55,945 nucleotides of DNA from Bacteroidales bacterium. Lineage in GTDB: Bacteria > Bacteroidota > Bacteroidia > Bacteroidales > VadinHA17. This document shows, in pieces, positions 9,368 to 18,201 of the stretch. The notes under the pieces are model-generated. The model ran no database searches, was not told where the DNA came from, and worked only from the letters and a program-made list of their open reading frames with translations. Position 1 is the stretch's first letter; each line of letters starts with the position of its first letter. The stretch lies in NCBI GenBank assembly GCA_003141715.1, contig PLNF01000078.1:7011-62955 (forward strand). Reading direction: 5' to 3'. The position numbers and the translations under genes are program-made.

Positions 9368-10279
9368 TTAATTTATCTCTGACTCTACATATTCAAAAGG
9401 AAATTTTACAATACTCGACATCTCTTTCCCGACCTCCAGCATATCTCCATCTTCTTTTTCATAATACCATTTTACTATTATATTAATTCCCTTTAAACGT
9501 AAACCGGCTAAAACCTTGCAAATATCAAGAATTAACTTACCCGAGGATGAATTAAAATATTCAAAATCAAAGTTAAACTCAACCGGATCTTTTTTATCGT
9601 CCGATTTGATAAGATATAAGCTGAATTCTGCCAGCCATGAGAGAATCTGGTCGTAAAACTCCCTGACATCAGGAGGCCTTGATTCACCTGAAATCAGGTA
9701 AATTTTTTTTTCAGGATCAAGAATGACCTTTGGTGAAAAGGATGTTTGGTCAATTATCAACTTTCTCATGATATATTTATTTAAAGAAATTTTTATTTCA
9801 AAATTTGAATAGCCATTAATCAGAGGTTGAAAGCTGTAACCAATTTTATTCCCTGATTTCATAGCCATATAAATAAAACCGAGCCCGGCTCCATTTTCAC
9901 CCCGAACAGATTCTCTGTTAATTTTATGTTCGTACAAAGTTTTCAGAGCTGCTTCATTGAGGTTATTTAAGTGGTCAAGCCTTCTTGTTAAGTTCTCTTT
10001 TGCACTATCCGGTACCGGATTACCGGCAACAATATATATCTTGTCATTTTCCGTCCTGACTGAAATATGGGAATTCATTCCCGGATCAGCCGATGATAGC
10101 ACTATCTGGTTTTTATAAATATTTTCAAGACACTCAACAACAATAGCATAAACCCTTTTACAGGTTATCTTATTCAAAAATGTAAACTCCTTTGTTTTCC
10201 TGAGTCTTTTTAAAAGTAGTTCTATTACCTTTAAATCAACCGGGCCATGATAATCCAGAAGAATTTCTGATTCGGACAT
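9368..10279 (-). CDS. SiaB-SiaC fusion: GHKL-type kinase joined to DUF1987 phosphoprotein domain
   Basis: The ORF track starts at 10330, but the codon at 10279 (MSESEILLDYHGPVDL) fits the family start better and gives 303 aa. In ORF-track numbering, residues about 20-185 match SiaB/DUF6272: an N-box-like VVECLENIYKN and a glycine-rich lid ENGAGLGFIYMAMKSG, as in GHKL ATPases. Residues about 188-320 match SiaC/DUF1987: FSPKVILDPEKKIYLISGES, then REFYDQILSWLAEF, FEYFNSSSGKLILDI and VKWYYEKEDGDMLEVG. SiaC is normally a separate small protein phosphorylated by SiaB on a Thr in the YxNTSS segment; here that position reads NSSS, so a Ser would be the acceptor. It is the first gene of the operon with the RyR-PP2C phosphatase (69-base gap) and the TIR-TPR gene. 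The fusion of kinase and substrate is unusual. No SiaD-like diguanylate cyclase lies in the window. Confidence 0.85.
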   Translation of the reverse strand: MSESEILLDYHGPVDLKVIELLLKRLRKTKEFTFLNKITCKRVYAIVVECLENIYKNQIVLSSADPGMNSHISVRTENDKIYIVAGNPVPDSAKENLTRRLDHLNNLNEAALKTLYEHKINRESVRGENGAGLGFIYMAMKSGNKIGYSFQPLINGYSNFEIKISLNKYIMRKLIIDQTSFSPKVILDPEKKIYLISGESRPPDVREFYDQILSWLAEFSLYLIKSDDKKDPVEFNFDFEYFNSSSGKLILDICKVLAGLRLKGINIIVKWYYEKEDGDMLEVGKEMSSIVKFPFEYVESEIN

Positions 10280-10409
10280 ATAATAAATCTTAATCCTGTG
10301 CACAGAGAATAGACAATTCCCGGTAAACAAACCGAGACATTAAAATTCTTCAATACGATGAAAATGTTTTTCTATATGCGTTATTATTACTAACTTGAAT
10401 TGCTTTAAG

Positions 10410-10417
10410 CAAAGATA
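10410..10417 (-). promoter_or_regulatory. Possible -7 element of the siaBC-phosphatase-TIR operon
   Basis: On the minus strand this reads TATCTTTG, matching TAnnTTTG. It lies in the divergent region between the Sia-like operon and the ABC transporter. No -33 TTTG is found at the usual spacing and the implied leader to 10279 is over 120 bases, so the call is weak. Confidence 0.3.
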
Positions 10418-10455
10418 TATTTTATTCATTAAAGATTATTAACAATTTTAATGCT

Positions 10456-13400
10456 ATGATTGAGACAATTTTAAAAGCACTAGTACAATTATTTGCGTTA
10501 ATAAGCGACGTTCACGATATTTCTGAGATCTCAAGCAAGGAGAAGGATATCGTAAGGATATTTCTGTCACGTCAGCTGAATAATGAACTGGTAAACAGAT
10601 ACATGGAAATGTTCGATGAGTATTTAATACAGTACAATTCGGAAAAAATTGACAGGGGAAGTATTAAAGACATGAAACGTACATCCCTCACTGCTGTCAA
10701 AATTTTAGGGATATGCGAAAAGATAAATGAAGAGTTACAGCAAAAACAGAAGTTGTACGTAATAGTCCAGCTTATGGATTTTATATTATTCGGTGCTGAA
10801 ATAACCGAAAATGAGCTGGAGTTTCTTGAAACTGTATCAATAGCCTTTAATATACCACAGACAGAGTTTCAGAACATAAGAAGTTTCATATTGAAATCTG
10901 TGAATGATATCCCTGAGAAAAACAGGGTAATGATCATAAACAGCACTTATGAAAATGAGTACATAGGGATGAAACATTTGTTCAGGGAAAATCTCAAAGA
11001 CAGTATTTTACTGCTTCATATTGAAAGCACCAATACATTTATTTTAAAATACTCAGGTAAAGAAGATCTCTTCCTGAACGGGCAGAATATATTTTCCGGG
11101 CAGACTTATACTTTTGATCACGGCTCGACAATCCGGGGCTCAGGTACGAATACAATCTATTACAATGATATTTCAAGCATTTTCACTGATGAAACATTTA
11201 AACTTAAAATATCGATTGATGCCATTGATGTTTACCTGAGGTTTAAGAACAGTGAATATGGAATTCAGAAGTTCAATTTTCATGAAGAATCAGGTAACCT
11301 TGTAGGAATTTTAGGTGGGAGCGGTGTTGGTAAGACAACCCTTTTAAATGTTTTAAGCGGTATTACTCAGCCCCAGAGCGGTGAAGTGCTGATAAACGGG
11401 TATAATCTCTATTCCGAAGAAGAAAAGATCCACTTGAAAGGGTTCATTGGTTTTGTCCCGCAGGATGATCTGCTGATTGAAGAACTTACCGTCTGGCAGA
11501 ATCTTTATTACAGTGCAAGAATGTGTCTCGATAACCTTCCTGAAGCTAAACTGGTGGATGTTGTGAATAAGACTCTTTCAGAACTGGACCTTGATGAGAT
11601 CAGAAATCTGAAAGTTGGCAACAGCCTTAATAAAGTAATAAGTGGCGGACAAAGAAAAAGATTAAACATTGCTCTGGAATTAATCCGCGAACCGACAATA
11701 CTCTTTGTTGATGAACCCACATCAGGACTTTCTTCTGTTGACTCTGAAATTGTAATGAATTTACTTAAAGAACAGACAGACAGGGGGAAACTGGTAATTA
11801 TTAATATACATCAGCCTGGTTCCGACCTTTACAAAATGTTTGATAAGATTATGATCATCGACAAAGGAGGATATCAGATATTTTATGGCAATCCTTCAGA
11901 AGCAATTGTATATTTTAAAACAAGGGCCAGTTATGCGAATGCGCATGAAGACCAATGTATTACATGTGGAAATATAAACTCTGATCAGTTACTTCAGATT
12001 ATAGAAGCCAAAGTCATCAACGAGAATGGAAAACATACTCACTTAAGAAAAGTTTCCCCTCAGGAATGGGCTAAAATGTTTATGGGAGATGCTGATAAAG
12101 CAAACCAAAAAACCTTTAACAAGTACAGTACTCTCCCTGAAAATTATTACAGCATTCCCGGTCTTATAAAACAGTCAAAGATTTTTTTTATCCGTGATTT
12201 TTTATCCAAATTGACGAATAGGCAATATGTCATGATTAGCCTGCTTGGAGCGCCTCTGCTGGCTTTTCTGCTGGCATATTTTACTAAATATACCATTGGT
12301 GGAGAATACATTTTCAGCGAAAATGAAAATCTGCCGGCATATCTTTTTATGTGTGTAATTACCTCTCTCTTCCTGGGATTAATAATCAGTGCTGAAGAGA
12401 TTGTCAAAGACAGGAAGATATTGAAAAGGGAGTCATTTCTGAATCTCAGCTGGTTCAGCTACCTGAATTCGAAGGTTATGATAATGTTTTTAATATCAGC
12501 AATTCAGACAATCTCATTCATTCTGATTGGCAATTTCATTCTGGAGATTAAAGGCATGACTATTCCATACTGGATTGTACTATTTACAACATCCTGTTTT
12601 GCGAATATGCTTGGGTTGAACATTTCATCGGCATTCACCTCAGTAATAACAATTTATATACTGATACCGTTCATTCTTATACCCCAGTTATTATTCAGCG
12701 GTGTTATTGTAAAATTCGACAGGCTGCATAAAAACAATCTCTCTTCTTACGAATATGTTCCCATTATCGGGGAAATGATGACTGCACGCTGGTCGTTTGA
12801 AGCCCTGGCAGTCGAACAATTTAAAAACAATAAATATGAAAGGAATTTTTTCAAATACAATTTGGAAATAAGCCAGAATGACTGGTACTCAGTATTCCTT
12901 ATAAATGCCCTTAAAGTTGACCTGAGGGTGTGTACGGTGCTTAAGGATAGTTTACCATACAGACAAACAGTAAATAATGATTTTTATAAACTTAATTATT
13001 ATATCGAAAAGCTGAATGGATTAGCAGGTTTTGGATTAATCCGCGGAAACTGGAAAGAATCTCTTAAAGCTGAAAATTTTAATCCTGAGGCAGCGAAAGA
13101 AGCAGGAAAATATCTTGACAGTTTAACCAGACAGTTCCGGCAGGTTCGAAAAACATACAAGGACAGAAAAGATTCGGTTTCCAGATTTATTGAGGCAAAA
13201 ATCGGGGAAGATGAGTTTATAAAACTAAAAAACAATTATTATAATAAACAATTGGAGATTGTTGTTTTGGACAGATTAAGAGTTGAACAATTTATAGAAA
13301 CAGATAAGAGAATAATTCAGAAATGTGAGCCAGGCTATATGAAACCTCTTTCAAAATATGGTCGGGCACAGTTTTATGCGCCATATAAACAGATCGGGAA

Positions 13401-13542
13401 TACTAAAATTGACACATTCTGGTTCAATCTGATGGTTTTATGGATTGTAACTTTAATTTTATATATTGCCCTGTATTATAATCTTTTACAAAAGTTGGTA
13501 ACCATTTTTGAGAATTTTAAGCTAAAGGAATCAGTTAAGTAA
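10456..13542 (+). CDS. ABCG-like ABC transporter with TerB-like and FHA-like N-terminal regions
   Basis: 1028 aa. Residues 1 to about 155 are helical and TerB-like (QLMDFILFGAEITENELEFL). Residues about 180-245 are beta-rich and FHA-like (EDLFLNGQNIFSGQTYTF). An ABC ATPase follows with all motifs: Walker A GGSGVGKTT (about 285-293), Q-loop VPQDD, signature ISGGQRKR, Walker B ILFVDEPTSGLSS and His switch NIHQPG. The permease is ABC-2 type: four or more membrane helices at about 590-790, a large hydrophilic domain of about 180 residues, and a last helix near the C-terminus (FWFNLMVLWIVTLILYIALY). Domain order matches ABCG half-transporters. It is divergent from the Sia-like operon across about 125-175 bases, which suggests shared control. 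An FHA-like domain would suit sensing of phosphoproteins. The substrate is unknown. Confidence 0.87.
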   Translation: MIETILKALVQLFALISDVHDISEISSKEKDIVRIFLSRQLNNELVNRYMEMFDEYLIQYNSEKIDRGSIKDMKRTSLTAVKILGICEKINEELQQKQKLYVIVQLMDFILFGAEITENELEFLETVSIAFNIPQTEFQNIRSFILKSVNDIPEKNRVMIINSTYENEYIGMKHLFRENLKDSILLLHIESTNTFILKYSGKEDLFLNGQNIFSGQTYTFDHGSTIRGSGTNTIYYNDISSIFTDETFKLKISIDAIDVYLRFKNSEYGIQKFNFHEESGNLVGILGGSGVGKTTLLNVLSGITQPQSGEVLINGYNLYSEEEKIHLKGFIGFVPQDDLLIEELTVWQNLYYSARMCLDNLPEAKLVDVVNKTLSELDLDEIRNLKVGNSLNKVISGGQRKRLNIALELIREPTILFVDEPTSGLSSVDSEIVMNLLKEQTDRGKLVIINIHQPGSDLYKMFDKIMIIDKGGYQIFYGNPSEAIVYFKTRASYANAHEDQCITCGNINSDQLLQIIEAKVINENGKHTHLRKVSPQEWAKMFMGDADKANQKTFNKYSTLPENYYSIPGLIKQSKIFFIRDFLSKLTNRQYVMISLLGAPLLAFLLAYFTKYTIGGEYIFSENENLPAYLFMCVITSLFLGLIISAEEIVKDRKILKRESFLNLSWFSYLNSKVMIMFLISAIQTISFILIGNFILEIKGMTIPYWIVLFTTSCFANMLGLNISSAFTSVITIYILIPFILIPQLLFSGVIVKFDRLHKNNLSSYEYVPIIGEMMTARWSFEALAVEQFKNNKYERNFFKYNLEISQNDWYSVFLINALKVDLRVCTVLKDSLPYRQTVNNDFYKLNYYIEKLNGLAGFGLIRGNWKESLKAENFNPEAAKEAGKYLDSLTRQFRQVRKTYKDRKDSVSRFIEAKIGEDEFIKLKNNYYNKQLEIVVLDRLRVEQFIETDKRIIQKCEPGYMKPLSKYGRAQFYAPYKQIGNTKIDTFWFNLMVLWIVTLILYIALYYNLLQKLVTIFENFKLKESVK

Positions 13543-13547
13543 TCATT

Positions 13548-15278
13548 TTATTTCAGCCATTCCTCAACAGCCTGCGGACTTAATCCCGATAAACCGAGTT
13601 TATTTTTCTTGTTAAAACCATTCAGATCATTAGCAAGTTTCCCGGCTTTCTCAACTTCTTTAAGTTTAGAAACGGTGGTAAAACCCAGCTTCTGTAACGG
13701 GGCAATCCATTCCTCCGGGATACCAAGCTCCATGTATTCTTCCTTTGAACTTTGAACTTTAAACTTTGAACTTACAGGCTTCATCTGAGGAAATAACAAC
13801 ACATCCTGTATTGACGACTGATTTGTAAGAAGCATTGTCAGCCTGTCGATGCCCATTCCCATACCAGACGTAGGAGGCATGCCATACTCCAGTGCTCTGA
13901 CAAAATCCATATCGATAAACATTGCTTCATCATCTCCTTTTTCTGAAAGCTTTAGTTGATCCTGGAATCTATCTATCTGATCAATCGGATCGTTCAATTC
14001 AGAATATGCATTGGCAATCTCTTTGGAATTAATAAAAAGTTCAAACCTTTCCGTGAGTCCTGATTTGCTCCTGTGCATCTTGGTAAGGGGAGAGGTCTCG
14101 GTAGGGTAATCAATAATGAATGTAGGCTGAATAAGGCTATGTTCACATTTTTCACTGAATATAGCATCTATGAGTTTCCCCTTCCCCATAGTCTTGTCAT
14201 GTTCAACCTTTAGATTATCACATACTTTTATCAATTCAGCTTCGTCCATCCCCGATATATCAATTCCAGTGTTTTCTTTAATCGAATCAAGCATGCTTAT
14301 CCTTTTAAAAGGAGTTTTTAGATTTATAGTCTTATCCCCGTAAATGATCTCGGTCTTTCCATGAAGATCAAGAGCCGCTTTTTTCACAATCTCTTCGGTG
14401 AAAGTCATCATCCAGTTATAATCTTTATAGGCTATATAAATCTCCATTACAGTGAACTCCGGATTATGGGTACGATCCATTCCTTCATTGCGGAAATCTT
14501 TGGCGAATTCATATACACCTTCGAAGCCGCCAACAATTAATCGTTTCAGATACAGCTCATTGGCAATCCTTAAATAGAGAGGGATATCGAGTGCATTGTG
14601 ATGTGTAATAAAGGGTCTGGCGGTTGCTCCACCGGGTATAGGCTGAAGGATTGGTGTTTCAACCTCAAGATAACCCTTTGAGTTAAACAACTCGCGCATC
14701 GACTGAATTATTTGCGTCCTTTTTCTGAACACATCACGTACCTGGGGATTAACAATAAGGTCTACATATCTTTGGCGATAACGCATCTCAGGGTCAGTAA
14801 CTGCATCATACAAAATTCCATCTTTCTCCTTGACTATCGGAAGCGGTCGAATAGATTTACTGAGAACCGTAAATTCATCGACATGAACAGTTGTTTCTCC
14901 CATCTGGGTTTTAAAAATATGACCTTTCACTCCGATAATATCACCTATGTCGAGAAGACGTTTAAACACAGTGTTGTACATAGTTTTATCTTCGCCGGGG
15001 CAGATATCATCTCGACGTAAATATATCTGTATCCTGCCTGAAGAGTCCATCAACTCTGCAAATGAAGCATTGCCCATTATGCGTCTGCTCATTATCCGTC
15101 CCGCAAGACAAACCTCCTGGAAATTGTTTTTTTCAGGGCTGTAATTATCGAGAATATCCCGTGCAAAAACGCTGGTTTTATATTCAGCAGCAGGATAGGG
15201 ATTTATACCAAGTTTTCTGAGTTCATCGACAGATGTCCTTCTGATCTGCTCCTGTTCGCTTAAATTCATATTGCTCAT
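13548..15278 (-). CDS. lysS: Lysyl-tRNA synthetase, class II
   Basis: 576 aa. It attaches lysine to tRNA-Lys in the cytoplasm. An N-terminal OB-fold anticodon-binding domain (about 55-150) precedes the class II catalytic core, with motif 2 FRNEGMDRTHNPEFTVMEIY and motif 3 GMGMGIDRLTMLL. The core ends near residue 500. A C-terminal extension of about 70 residues resembles a helix-hairpin-helix element (LQKLGFTTVSKLKEVEKAGK), as in many Bacteroidota LysS. At the junction is a low-complexity SSKFKVQSSK encoded by a GAACTTT repeat. It is the last gene of the minus-strand run that starts with fucI, and its stop is 5 bases from the convergent ABC transporter gene. Confidence 0.97.
   Translation of the reverse strand: MSNMNLSEQEQIRRTSVDELRKLGINPYPAAEYKTSVFARDILDNYSPEKNNFQEVCLAGRIMSRRIMGNASFAELMDSSGRIQIYLRRDDICPGEDKTMYNTVFKRLLDIGDIIGVKGHIFKTQMGETTVHVDEFTVLSKSIRPLPIVKEKDGILYDAVTDPEMRYRQRYVDLIVNPQVRDVFRKRTQIIQSMRELFNSKGYLEVETPILQPIPGGATARPFITHHNALDIPLYLRIANELYLKRLIVGGFEGVYEFAKDFRNEGMDRTHNPEFTVMEIYIAYKDYNWMMTFTEEIVKKAALDLHGKTEIIYGDKTINLKTPFKRISMLDSIKENTGIDISGMDEAELIKVCDNLKVEHDKTMGKGKLIDAIFSEKCEHSLIQPTFIIDYPTETSPLTKMHRSKSGLTERFELFINSKEIANAYSELNDPIDQIDRFQDQLKLSEKGDDEAMFIDMDFVRALEYGMPPTSGMGMGIDRLTMLLTNQSSIQDVLLFPQMKPVSSKFKVQSSKEEYMELGIPEEWIAPLQKLGFTTVSKLKEVEKAGKLANDLNGFNKKNKLGLSGLSPQAVEEWLK
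13744..13773. repeat. GAACTTT tandem repeat inside lysS
   Basis: The plus strand reads tttgaactttgaactttaaactttgaactt, repeats of a 7-8 base unit of a kind usually seen between genes in Bacteroidota. Here it is in frame within lysS and encodes a lysine/serine-rich linker between the catalytic core and the C-terminal extension. Confidence 0.7.
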
Positions 15279-15336
15279 TCTGATTTGAAAATTTGTGCAA
15301 AGATAAAAAAATCATGCATTCGTGATAGAAAGATAT

Positions 15337-16188
15337 TCAGCCTTTTAATGCTTTTATCTCATTATCGAATTTATCGCGGATGAATCTGGTCACCGGTCCA
15401 GGAACTCCCTCACCAAGAGTGTTTCCACCGAGTTCTGTTACAGGGGTAACTTCTGCTGAAGTATTTGTAATAAAGACCTCCTGGATTAATCTGATCCTGT
15501 TTTCCTGTAAAGCTTCCTCCCTGATTTTAATTCCTGAGTCCTCTGCAATCCTTATAATATTTTTCCGTGTAATTCCTGAAAGAACATGATTCGATTCAGG
15601 ATGTGTAAAAAGAGTACCATCAATCACGAAGAAGATATTTGAATGAGATCCTTCTGTAATAAACCCGTTTCTAACGAAAATACATTCTTTCAACCCATTT
15701 TCATGGGCTTCCTGAAAACTCATTGTATTGGGAAGAAGAGCCACCGATTTGATGTCGCACCTGCTCCACCTTATATCCTCTTTTAACATGACTTTAATAC
15801 CTGTTTCTTTTAACTGGCTATCAGGTACAAAACCCCAGGCACAAGCGTAGACTGTTGGTGGAACTTCAGGTGATGGGAAAGAATGACTGCGTCTGGCTGC
15901 ACCTCTTGTTACCTGAAGATATACCATTGCCGGTTGGTTTTCAAGCTTATTTAGTTTTATTAGATCATAAGCAAAAATTGGAAAGGAATCTGCTTCGGGC
16001 CAGTTAATTCTCAATTCTCTCAGACTTCTTTTCAGCCTTGTCATATGGCTGCTCATATCATAAAAAAATCCTTCATACCATCTCACAACTTCATAAATGC
16101 CATCAGCAAAGAGAAATCCCCGGTCATCCGGACTGATCTTAATTTCATCTTTCGGGAGAAGTTTCCCGTTGAAATATGCTGTTCCCAT
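15337..16188 (-). CDS. D-amino-acid transaminase-like PLP enzyme (class IV aminotransferase)
   Basis: The ORF track begins at 16362 inside fucK. The start at 16188 (MGTAYFNGKLLPKDE) fits the family and gives 283 aa and a 10-base gap to fucK. Fold type IV motifs are clear: DDRGFLFADGIYEVVRWYEG at the N-terminus, the PLP lysine in DIKSVALLPNTM, and ITEGSHSNIFFV, which binds cofactor phosphate. The segment QVTRGAARRSHSFP matches the RxxH-type carboxylate trap of bacterial D-amino-acid transaminases better than branched-chain enzymes. The likely reaction moves amino groups between D-amino acids and 2-oxo acids, for example to supply D-Ala or D-Glu to peptidoglycan. A branched-chain or ADC-lyase role is less likely but not excluded. 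Confidence 0.85.
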   Translation of the reverse strand: MGTAYFNGKLLPKDEIKISPDDRGFLFADGIYEVVRWYEGFFYDMSSHMTRLKRSLRELRINWPEADSFPIFAYDLIKLNKLENQPAMVYLQVTRGAARRSHSFPSPEVPPTVYACAWGFVPDSQLKETGIKVMLKEDIRWSRCDIKSVALLPNTMSFQEAHENGLKECIFVRNGFITEGSHSNIFFVIDGTLFTHPESNHVLSGITRKNIIRIAEDSGIKIREEALQENRIRLIQEVFITNTSAEVTPVTELGGNTLGEGVPGPVTRFIRDKFDNEIKALKG

Positions 16189-16198
16189 CTTTTGAATT

Positions 16199-17635
16199 TT
16201 AAATAGCTGATATTTCTTGATTTGGTTCAATAATTTCTGTTCTGTAATTAATTGCCGATCTTGCTTCCTCCGGCGATTCAGCATTACCGCAAGCTGCCTG
16301 AACGAATAATGAAGCACCGAGTACCGTAGTTTCTTTTTGATCAATAATCTTAAGAGGAACACCCGTATAATCAGCTCTTAGCTGATTCCATAGCCTGTTT
16401 TTAGATCCGCCGCCAACACAAAGGATACTTTCAGTTTTAAAACCACCTGCATTTTCGAGAGCCCTCTTCCCTTCGGCGAGTCTTGCAGATAGTGACTCAA
16501 GAATTGCCCGGAATATTTCATCACGGGTCGATTCCATTGTAAGACCAAGTATCTGGCCTCCGGGTATGCCCTTGAGCTCTTCATAGAATTTTGGAATGAC
16601 TTTTACTCCATTACAACCTGAGGGTATCTTTTCTGCACCTGAAACCATATAATCATAAACACCATCCTTGATTTCACTGTACAAATTCCGTCTGGCCCAC
16701 TCAAGAATTCCGGATGCAATCCACTGGTTACCTATATTATACAAACCAGGTCTGGAGTCAAGTTCGGTGGTAATACCCAAATCCAGCTGCTCTTTACCTG
16801 ACCTGAATGCTTCTGATCGCACCATCAGAATTTCCCAGGTTCCTGAACTCAGGACAGGCTGTTTTTTTTCAGCGCCTGATCCGAAAATTGCAAATTGAGT
16901 GTCATGACCTGTTGCTACAACCGGTGTTCCCTTCGGAAGACCTGTCTCAGCAGAAGCTTTAGAATTGATCTTTCCGGTAACAGTTCCAGCTTCAACGGGA
17001 GACACAATTTTTTCGAAGGGGAATTTGATTTTATTTATGATATCTTCTGAGAAACCCCTGGTCTGAAGATTGGTCAACATTGATGTACCTGCCATGGTTG
17101 TATCATTAATCATTTCGCCTGTAAGCAGAAATGAGAATATTGATGGCATGAAAAGAAAAGAGGAGCTCTTTTCAACTATTTCAGGCTTTTGTTCGACAAA
17201 CCATATGAGTTTATTTATGGTATTGAATGAGAACGGAAGAACTCCGCTCTCACAATATAACTCATTAAGAGGCAAATATTTGTCTATATTTTCCATTATT
17301 GATTTTGTCCGTTCACACTGCCATGATATTACAGGGTAAAGCATTTTCCCTGATTTATCAAAGAGTGTTCCGTCAACACCAAAAGTAGTTACTGTGACCC
17401 CGGCAATGCGGTTAACATTAATCTGACTGACCACTTTTTGTGATGCCCCGCACATTTTACCCCAGATCTCTTTTATATCCCAAATCCTGTATTGAGGGTA
17501 ATCCGGATCTGGCCATGTATTGTTAGGGAATGATTCAGAGGCCAGAATTTCACCTTTACTGTCGATTGCTATAACTCTTACGTTTGTTGCACCGCAGTCG
17601 AAAACAATTACAGTATCACCTTTTGGCATTTGCAA
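16199..17635 (-). CDS. fucK: L-fuculokinase (FGGY family)
   Basis: 478 aa. It phosphorylates L-fuculose to L-fuculose-1-phosphate. The N-terminal phosphate-binding motif is VIVFDCGATNVRVIAID, followed by VTTFGVDGTLFDKSGKMLYP. Other family segments are TMAGTSMLTN, GHDTQFAIFGSGAEKK, LSSGTWEILMVRSEAF and the adenosine-site CVGGGSKNRLWNQ. These match enteric FucK closely, more so than rhamnulokinase. L-fucose isomerase is encoded two genes upstream on the same strand. No fuculose-phosphate aldolase is in the window. A start two codons downstream (17629) is equally possible. Confidence 0.93.
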   Translation of the reverse strand: MQMPKGDTVIVFDCGATNVRVIAIDSKGEILASESFPNNTWPDPDYPQYRIWDIKEIWGKMCGASQKVVSQINVNRIAGVTVTTFGVDGTLFDKSGKMLYPVISWQCERTKSIMENIDKYLPLNELYCESGVLPFSFNTINKLIWFVEQKPEIVEKSSSFLFMPSIFSFLLTGEMINDTTMAGTSMLTNLQTRGFSEDIINKIKFPFEKIVSPVEAGTVTGKINSKASAETGLPKGTPVVATGHDTQFAIFGSGAEKKQPVLSSGTWEILMVRSEAFRSGKEQLDLGITTELDSRPGLYNIGNQWIASGILEWARRNLYSEIKDGVYDYMVSGAEKIPSGCNGVKVIPKFYEELKGIPGGQILGLTMESTRDEIFRAILESLSARLAEGKRALENAGGFKTESILCVGGGSKNRLWNQLRADYTGVPLKIIDQKETTVLGASLFVQAACGNAESPEEARSAINYRTEIIEPNQEISAI

Positions 17636-17683
17636 AGAGTTAATCTAGATTGAATTAAAGATATCCTGTTTATATTTTTACAT

Positions 17684-17733
17684 GAAAAAAGGGATCACCG
17701 ATTAAGAAACTATCGGATTATCAGAGCCCTTTT
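17684..17733 (-). terminator. Possible intrinsic terminator behind the small membrane protein
   Basis: On the minus strand AAAAGGG pairs with CCCTTTTTT, with an inner CCGAT/ATCGG stem and unequal internal loops, ending in six T. The 5' arm overlaps the stop codon of the upstream gene. It would attenuate transcription from fucI into fucK. Confidence 0.4.
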
Positions 17734-18167
17734 AAAAAAGCCATTGAAGATCCCGCAACAATCAGTACGACAATATAAAGTGAAAGAATAATAATTATCA
17801 GGACCCCGATATAGACAAAACAAGATTTTAGATTCTTTATAGCTTTGTGAAATTCCAGTTTATCAAGGGTTTGTATGGCATGTGAAGTGTGCTTTGAAAA
17901 ACGGAACAGGAAAAGGACCGGGAAAAAATAAATTACTGCCAGAAGCAGAATAGGCACAAACATAAGTGATTCAGGAATTCCCAGGTCTTTTCCCCCGGAA
18001 TTAAAAGCTGTAAGAAAAGTTCCAGCGATAAGGCCGATTATAACAATCAGGCCCAGGATGATAAAACCTATAATTGCAAGGAACATAGCCCATTTTCTTG
18101 TAGTATTCAGATGTTTAAGAGTTTCCTGTTCTATTTCTATTTTCCTGTTTTCAAGAGGTGTTTCCAT
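17721..18167 (-). CDS. Small multi-pass membrane protein (DUF5362-like)
   Basis: 148 aa. A charged N-terminus (METPLENRKIEIEQETLKHL) precedes three membrane helices: about residues 27-53, 66-88 and 116-143 (VYIGVLIIIILSLYIVVLIV). The pattern of an N-terminal helix with LNTTRKWAMFLAIIGF resembles the Bacteroidota DUF5362 family; that link is from memory. It sits between fucI and fucK, but nothing in the sequence ties it to fucose use. No catalytic motif is visible and the function is unknown. Confidence 0.75.
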   Translation of the reverse strand: METPLENRKIEIEQETLKHLNTTRKWAMFLAIIGFIILGLIVIIGLIAGTFLTAFNSGGKDLGIPESLMFVPILLLAVIYFFPVLFLFRFSKHTSHAIQTLDKLEFHKAIKNLKSCFVYIGVLIIIILSLYIVVLIVAGSSMAFLKGL

Positions 18168-18201
18168 ATATTAATTTGTTTTTCTTGTTTCGCGTTTCGT
18201 C

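Noticed and set aside
16189-16362. N-terminal 58-residue extension of the aminotransferase in the ORF track
   Set aside because: It overlaps fucK in another frame and is absent from the family; the start at 16188 fits.
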